Assembly: GCF_022605725.1 (NCBI RefSeq) | Contig: NC_065563.1 | Span: forward strand, 5,792,518-5,856,517 | Length of the DNA stretch: 64,000 nt | Direction of reading: 5' to 3' | Source of the DNA: Anthonomus grandis grandis | Lineage: Eukaryota > Arthropoda > Insecta > Coleoptera > Curculionidae | Shown: positions 58,871 to 64,000 of the stretch, piece after piece | Layout of the letters: each line of letters starts with the position of its first letter | Position numbering within the stretch: position 1 is the first letter of the stretch | Program-made: the position numbers and the translations under genes | The notes under the pieces: model-generated | Database searches by the model: none | What the model was told of the DNA's origin: nothing | Seen by the model: only the letters and a program-made list of their open reading frames with translations

Positions 58871-59530
58871 AAAAATAAGAGTAGGTACTAAAATGGTAGG
58901 TAGGTATAGCTTATTTAGGTAATAAGAAAAAAATTGTTTTGTGTAAAGAAATCGATTAGTGACTTAATTCTGATTCTGTCGTGAACCTGAAATTGACTTT
59001 ATAACCTTAAATAGACTCTTATAACTGGATATGACTACCAAAACACTAACAAGCGGCGTCTATGTTGCTTAAGTGTCTTATCTGTTTATTTCATTTACCT
59101 GTTTAATTGTTACTTTCGGTATAACCGAAAGCGCCACCATCCTGAAAATATTTTAGCCAGTTTTAGTATATTCCAAAATTTTCAGAATTTCTAAATTCAT
59201 ATTAAAAAAAGCTGTTTTTAAGCTTAAGAATTACATAAGATTTATTAATTTATTTTTACAAAAGTTTAAAAAAAAATTCCAAAGGCCAGAATTCAGTTTT
59301 GCTAGAGTTGCTTTACTTTTAGCCAAAACTGTACGTAAGAAAAATATAGGACCATTTAGAAGGTGCCTAAAAAATAAAATATGAAATATGAAATAATACA
59401 TTTTTTACGCATTTTGGGATCAATTGCAAGTATGAATATTCCGCTGGCTAAATTACGCTTTATTTGCTTTAAAAAAAAATAAATATTTTTGCAGCTTAAA
59501 AATTCACTAAATTCGTTCAAATTTTTTTCC
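58871..59530 (+). other. AT-rich intron end leading to a strong acceptor
   Basis: No element recognised. CTTTCGGTATAACCGAAAG at about 59113 is a small perfect hairpin. The stretch ends in TTCAAATTTTTTTCCAG (59516-59532), a strong 3' splice site. Confidence 0.45.
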
Positions 59531-59532
59531 AG

Positions 59533-59612
59533 TTCGTGTCGATCGGACCACAAGGAGACCGTCTAATTACCTCGTGGGTTACATTCGCCATCACAGCTTC
59601 ATCAAGGATTAG
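59533..59612 (+). CDS. tmod: Candidate last exon of tropomodulin (c)
   Basis: Directly after a strong acceptor (AG at 59531-59532), joining in phase to the 20094-20241 exon gives NIDT-I-RVDRTTRRPSNYLVGYIRHH and then SFIKD, with TAG at 59610-59612. The tail is short and basic, as expected after the leucine-rich-repeat domain of tropomodulin. Composition is clearly less AT-rich than the flanks. A second frame is open from the acceptor to about 59748, so the frame choice rests on phase. If used, the last intron spans 20242-59532 (about 39.3 kb). Confidence 0.45.
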
Positions 59613-60230
59613 AAAAGACCGAAACGCCCCTTGGGTATTTTTGACATTTTATTTTGACGCTCATAAGCTTCGGTATCACCGATTGGGTCACGCAGGCGCA
59701 TCTTTTCTTCACTTTAATACACATAAGTATCATTTTATCGTTATATAAGGTTAGTTTAGATATTGTAAATTCATTTTTTACCAAAAAAAAAACACTATTA
59801 CATTAAAATCAGATTTTTGTGCAATATTTCTGTATAAACCGTACTTTGAAAATATGCTCATCACTGTTGGATTTTTACCATAATAACTGTTTTTTTTGTA
59901 TTTAAAAAAATCAAGAGATAACTAGTCGAGTAGGTTTAAAGGCTTCGCGTTGGTTTTGAATATATTATACTAAACTGCCATTTAAAATGCAATGAATATG
60001 TTTTTAGCCGTAGAGTTTTCTATTTCGAAGAAAAAGCATTATAAAAATTACCGAAAAAATAGGTTTTTAACGTATGTATATTTCAGTCATAGATTAATTT
60101 ATTAGATAGAGGAAACAAATTTTTTTTTGGCGCCTCTCGTATGATCATTTATTGTAATTGTATTCGACATTGTATTTTAGTTTGTAGGTATTTAAGAAAA
60201 TATTTGCGTATATTAATTTATGAAAATAAA
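59613..60230 (+). terminator. Putative tmod 3'UTR and poly(A) signal
   Basis: AATAAA at 60225-60230 is followed by a GT-rich stretch (GCTTGTGTTTCTTTTTGG at about 60240), the usual arrangement of a cleavage site. The 600-nt stretch before it has no open frame after about 59748. Confidence 0.4.
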
Positions 60231-60239
60231 ATTGATCAT

Positions 60240-60690
60240 GCTTGTGTTTCTTTTTGGTTTTTCCATGTTACGACGGTAAAATAATTTAAGTCATGGAAAC
60301 GCGTTAATAGAACCTTTATTTTGCATAAAGTAAAACGATATCATAATTCAAAACAATAAATATTATAAGCATCTTATCTAAATTTTTTTATTTAGTTTCA
60401 TCTAATCTTTTTAAAGATGACCATAAGACATTCATAAATGTATAAGGCATAGACTATCTTAATAAATAGGTCTCTTAAAATACCTTTAGGTGTACTTAAA
60501 TAATCTAACTTCCAAATTACACGAATAACTTCTATACAACATACTCAAATCCCCTTCCCCAGGAATTTATACCATATCTTAATATAGATGCAAAATTTGC
60601 ATCATGTAATATTTTTAAAAATTTAAGTTTACATCAAAGTATATATATTTGAAATATATAGACTTTGTTAGTTAGAACACTAATTTTTAA
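60240..60690. other. AT-rich intergenic sequence
   Basis: Nothing recognised between the putative poly(A) site and the pogo-like element. Confidence 0.4.
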
Positions 60691-60697
60691 CACCATA

Positions 60698-61739
60698 GGG
60701 AAAGGTGGGGCAAAGCCGGGTAGCCAAGGAAAATTTTTTTTATTTGAATCGAAAATATTTTTTATTTATAACCAAAAATTGGCCAACTACAAACCTTGAA
60801 CATTAATATACAAACTTAACCTACAAAACATTTTAAAAAAACTTCTGATAACTAAAAAAATAACATTAAAAAAATGTTACTCCCATAGTAGGGCAAAACC
60901 GTATGCTAAAAAGTTGCTTGAAGTTTGATTTAACGTACTTTTAGACATGTGTCGCATTGGAACTCGTTCAAATCTTCATCCAGCCAAACTTCATGGGCCC
61001 AGTTTTCACAAAGCGTACAATTTATATCAATTTTTGTGGACCTGGTATAGGGTGGTCAGATAAGAATGCAAAGTGCTGTATTTTGGAAACTATTCTTCGT
61101 AGAGACTTGCGGTAAAAAATTTTATAACTAAGCTGGCGAAAAGAATACCATGCAAAATATTTTTAGATTTTCAAGTAATTAATTTTTGATTTTTTTTTCG
61201 AGTAATTTTTGTTTTACACTTTGTGACGTATCTATTAAAATAAAGTGGTGGGAGGTAATTCAATGTTTTTTTTAAATAAACAGCTGTAACTCCTTTATTC
61301 CTCCATCAAATCCGTCTTATCTGTGATATGTCTAGTTCTACGTATTGCCGCAAGTGCGTTTTTTGATCTATTAACAGAAAATTGCAAAATTCTCTAAGAA
61401 ATTAAATTCAATAATATGACTTTTTTCATTTCATCACAGTGAAATGATAGCTTAGTAGGCCAGTGAAAACCGTATCTCGATATCTTATTCGTAGCCTGAA
61501 ATATCGAAGAAGGAATATTTAGTTATCATATAGTTTTATTAAGACGCTATTACACCGTTATTTATTTCTCCTTTTTCAAGGTTCAAAGTCGGCCTAAATT
61601 GCTCTTAGCATGGAATTTTCCAACCAGCTTCGACGCTTTGTTTTTCGCTGGTAGCTACGCACCATATCGCAGCCTAAAACAACAGGTTGTGTTTATTTCG
61701 AAAAAAATATATGGAAAATACCCGGTTTTGCCTCAACTG
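60698..61739 (-). mobile_element. Pogo/Tigger-like deletion derivative, about 1 kb
   Basis: The left end GGGAAAGGTGGGGCAAAGCC and the complement of the right end, CAGTTGAGGCAAAACCGGGTA, share GGCAAA.CCGGGTA. TA flanks both at 60696-60697 and 61740-61741. Inside, the minus strand at about 60930-61045 reads TKIDINCTLCENWAHEVWLD and EFQCDTCLK, a PHD-like Cys-rich tail as found at the C-terminus of some DDE_1 (jerky/Tigger-type) transposases. The catalytic domain is absent. A similar GGCGGGGTAAAACTGGGTT motif (complement at about 62441) lies outside. Confidence 0.6.
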
Positions 61740-61744
61740 TAGTT

Positions 61745-62435
61745 CTAAGACAAATCAGTTCAAAGATTAAAAACATAACTTATAATTCAATTATTTTATA
61801 AAAATAAATTGACTGCAGATAGTACTAAAAAGCTTTTGTCAACCTAGTACTTAGTGGATTGTAGAAACGATGAAAATATATGAAAATAATATCTCATATC
61901 TTCACAAACACGTTTTCTAAAAAAACTTCCAAAGAACTCTTCGATATTGGCGTCATGCAATAGTTTCATCAACTGGTGAGTGTTGGACGAGTAAGTTGAA
62001 GCGTTGGCTTGCAGGTGGCGCCACCGCATATAATGTAGGCATCTGGGTTCTTGTCGACGGCCTACTACGTCTAATCTAATAATGTGATCGCCAGTTTAAG
62101 ACGCGCTGGATGTTGGGATTAATCCGTTCAATGAAAACTACCACACATAACTCACAACAACTTATTATATTTCTCGCAACTTAATAAATTCATTTAGACA
62201 TTTAGCCTCTTGTCACACGCTCAAGTTACTTCAAGAGTTTAAGCTCAAGAGAGCTCTCAAACCCGAATAATAATTGAATGGTGGGTTGCGTACCTCTCAC
62301 ATTCGTTAACCTCAATAAAAAGAGACAGATCTAACCGAGGACAGAGGTAGACATATGATGGAAACGCAGTTCCCTACAGAAATAAGGCTACAACTATAGA
62401 ATAATATTGAGGGGGTATACATACATACATACTGG
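61745..62435. other. Unassigned segment, locally less AT-rich
   Basis: 61950-62360 has a less AT-rich composition. A minus-strand frame at 61844-62029 (MRWRHLQANASTYSSNTHQL, then FFGSFFRKRVCEDM) is coding-like but unrecognised and without clear splice sites. (CATA)n is present at about 62417-62430. Confidence 0.3.
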
Positions 62436-62439
62436 GTGA

Positions 62440-63010
62440 CTACAACCCAGTTTTACCCCGCCTATCCCTGTTTCATGATTTGCTGGTACCAGGAGAGATA
62501 TTCATCGAGCATTAGACCCAAAAACTTAGTTTCAGTTTCTAGAAGATAATGTTAATTTTCTAAATTAATATGAGGTTTTTTTTCACTGTTCATGATTAGA
62601 TTATGTTGAATGAATCGACTCTAATGCTATTGCTGAGTTATTCCGAATGATTGTCAATATTGTAGCCTAGAATCGGTTAAGTTTGTATCGTCTGTGTAAT
62701 TAGGGAATCTATACAGTCATATGCCTTGCTGAAATCCAAAAATAATGCCAATGTTATGTCTTTACTCTCCAGTGTTCCAGGATAGCCTTTGTGAACTGAA
62801 ATATGGCAGTTGTTATGCCTTTCAGACAAGACATTGGCATCCTTAGAGCACTTTAGAATGCTTGTGACATTTAAATATCTTTCAAAAACTAGAAAAGAGA
62901 CTTGTGATATTTGAAATTTTAATGAATTAATAAAGTTTAACGTTCTTAGGGCGAAATTACGGACTAGCTGGTAAAGTTCCTGTGTGTTATGAGGCAGATA
63001 AATTCTATCC
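62440..63010 (-). pseudogene. LINE reverse transcriptase fragment with internal deletion
   Basis: On the minus strand, ITLALFLDFSKAYDCID (the F-x-D-x-S-K-A-Y-D motif, about 62710-62760) runs, after a few codons, into YTDDTNLTDSRLQY (the x-A-D-D box with Ala replaced by Thr, about 62660-62700). The roughly 80 residues that normally lie between are therefore missing. FLGLMLDEYLSW follows at about 62490-62530. Both catalytic motifs survive, but in a deleted protein. Confidence 0.55.
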
Positions 63011-63439
63011 TCTCCGTAAACCTACCAATAGCTGTAGGAGGAATTATGAACTAAATTTTAACCCGATGTTAACTAGCAGAAGGTTTACAGTTTGACAGCA
63101 ACATAATATTTTTAAGAAAAAAGAAAGATTAGGGTTATGAATATCCGGTCCTGAGAAAATCAATAAAATAAACAAAAATAATGGAAGTGTTTGGTTTTTA
63201 ATTTGTGATAATAGTTATAAGTACTTGTATACTTGTTTTGTGCCAAATACGATATTCTTTCTGTTAGTACTAGTATTAATAGGTATTTGCATTTTTGTTA
63301 ATTGTTTGTAAGTATCGCAGCAGACATTTGTCAGCAAATCACAGTACACAGCTTTTTAGAAACTGTATACTGTAAAGTGAATTTGGTAAAATTTTAATCA
63401 ATTTTTTTTACATTATTTTTCAGAGGATGTCTCAATAAC

Positions 63440-63835
63440 CTAACATAAAAAAAAGATCAGTAAACTTTTCTAAAAAAAAAAGTTATTTTGCTCTGTAATT
63501 TAGTAAGTCAATATGCAAGAACAATTGAATCAAAAAAGACTAATGCAACATTTTGGAAAGAAAAAAATCAGGCCTGGAAAAAATTGACAGCAGAAATTAA
63601 TGTAAAAAACCCTGTCAGGGGTGGTTCGAACCACTGAATGATCTTCGAACAAAGTATGAGGGTATAAAAAAAATCTAAGAAAATAAGTAGCCAAGAACAA
63701 ACAGGAAATATTTAAAACTGGTGGCACTAGTGGAACCATAACACCTCTTACCACCTATGAGGAAATATTTTATAATTTAATAACTCTGAGTGTTGAGGGA
63801 CTGCCTTCAAGATATGATGATGATAATAAGTGACA
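63440..63835 (+). pseudogene. Myb/SANT-like DNA-binding protein remnant
   Basis: Across several shifts the plus strand reads KRSVNFSKKKSYFAL, KKTNATFWKEKNQAWKKLTA (about 63530-63590), EINVKNPVRGGSNH and, after shifts, IFKTGGTSGTITPLTTYEEI and TLSVEGLPSRYDDDN (about 63700-63832). This layout resembles the Myb/SANT-like (regulatory-protein-Zeste-type) domain proteins abundant in insect genomes, some of which are second genes of Harbinger elements. Stops and shifts make it dead. It may continue past the window edge. Confidence 0.5.
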
Positions 63836-64000
63836 GAATATGGTGGCTCAAATTTGACGATCCTATATGGGATTTCTTAGATGTATGTTTTCTCTTCATT
63901 TCTCAGTCACATAACAGTGGCATACCCAGCAAAGAGAGGTAGGTGAGGGAAGGGTGTAACCTTAAGTCGGGCATTATCATTTTAAATAAAGAAAGATTTA

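Noticed and set aside
63600..63660. GGTTCGAACC, resembling a tRNA T-arm
   Set aside because: No acceptor stem, D-arm or anticodon arm can be folded around it; it lies inside the Myb/SANT-like remnant.
1..64000. CRISPR array, bacterial operon or virus-derived gene cluster
   Set aside because: No regular short repeats with unique spacers, no ribosome-binding-site-led gene runs, and the only retro-type genes are LINE and Ty3/gypsy pol remnants without an envelope-like frame.

Overview
This is AT-rich insect nuclear DNA, possibly from a beetle, although the order cannot be settled from sequence alone. It is mostly transposon and retroelement debris. TA-flanked mariner/Tc1 relatives with CAGGGTG-type ends dominate. 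There are no bacterial operons, and the one clearly conserved host exon has GT-AG splice borders.

Host genes. The exon at 20094-20241 reads as the C-terminal part of tropomodulin, the actin pointed-end capping protein. It ends in phase 1. Downstream, three acceptor-bounded open segments (52601, 53289, 59533) are in the right phase to supply alternative short C-termini, and the last is followed by a plausible 3'UTR and poly(A) signal at 60225. If this is right, most of the window lies inside tmod: a transposon-filled upstream intron of at least 20 kb and a last intron of 32-39 kb. Two intronless paralogous F-box genes sit inside that last intron in opposite orientations (26068-26682 plus; 38905-39345 minus). 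They share an upstream motif and a decayed upstream repeat, as expected from an inverted segmental duplication.

Layout. 1-13.6 kb: a TA-flanked outer inverted-repeat element that has swallowed a long-TIR mariner relative (itself hit by an irritans-like mariner), two Sailor-like DD82E elements flanking a 3.9-kb element with an unclassified DDE-like gene (itself hit by a Harbinger MITE), and an intron-containing mariner-type pseudogene. 13.6-20 kb: LINE fragments, a small mariner derivative and a 2.6-kb element with a DD42D-spaced transposase. 20-31 kb: tmod exon, low-complexity intron, a second long-TIR mariner relative, F-box gene 1, and a Tc1 element with a hAT inserted in it. 31.8-32.2 kb: a three-copy palindrome/direct repeat. 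32-38 kb: LINE fragments and an inverted-repeat region with a Harbinger derivative at its edge. 38.5-40.4 kb: F-box gene 2 and its repeat. 41.9-48 kb: a decayed satellite-like field interrupted by a DD41D mariner. 49-52.6 kb: an element with about 1-kb TIRs coding for a FEN1/XPG-like nuclease joined to a Tesmin/TSO1-like CXC domain. 53.6-58.8 kb: Ty3/gypsy pol and a jockey-like LINE. 59.5-60.2 kb: the putative tmod end. 60.7-64 kb: a pogo-like derivative, a LINE fragment and a Myb/SANT-like pseudogene.

Every transposase read here carries stops, frameshifts or deletions, so the region looks like old, inactive insertions. All family assignments come from reading translated motifs by eye; no database search was run.
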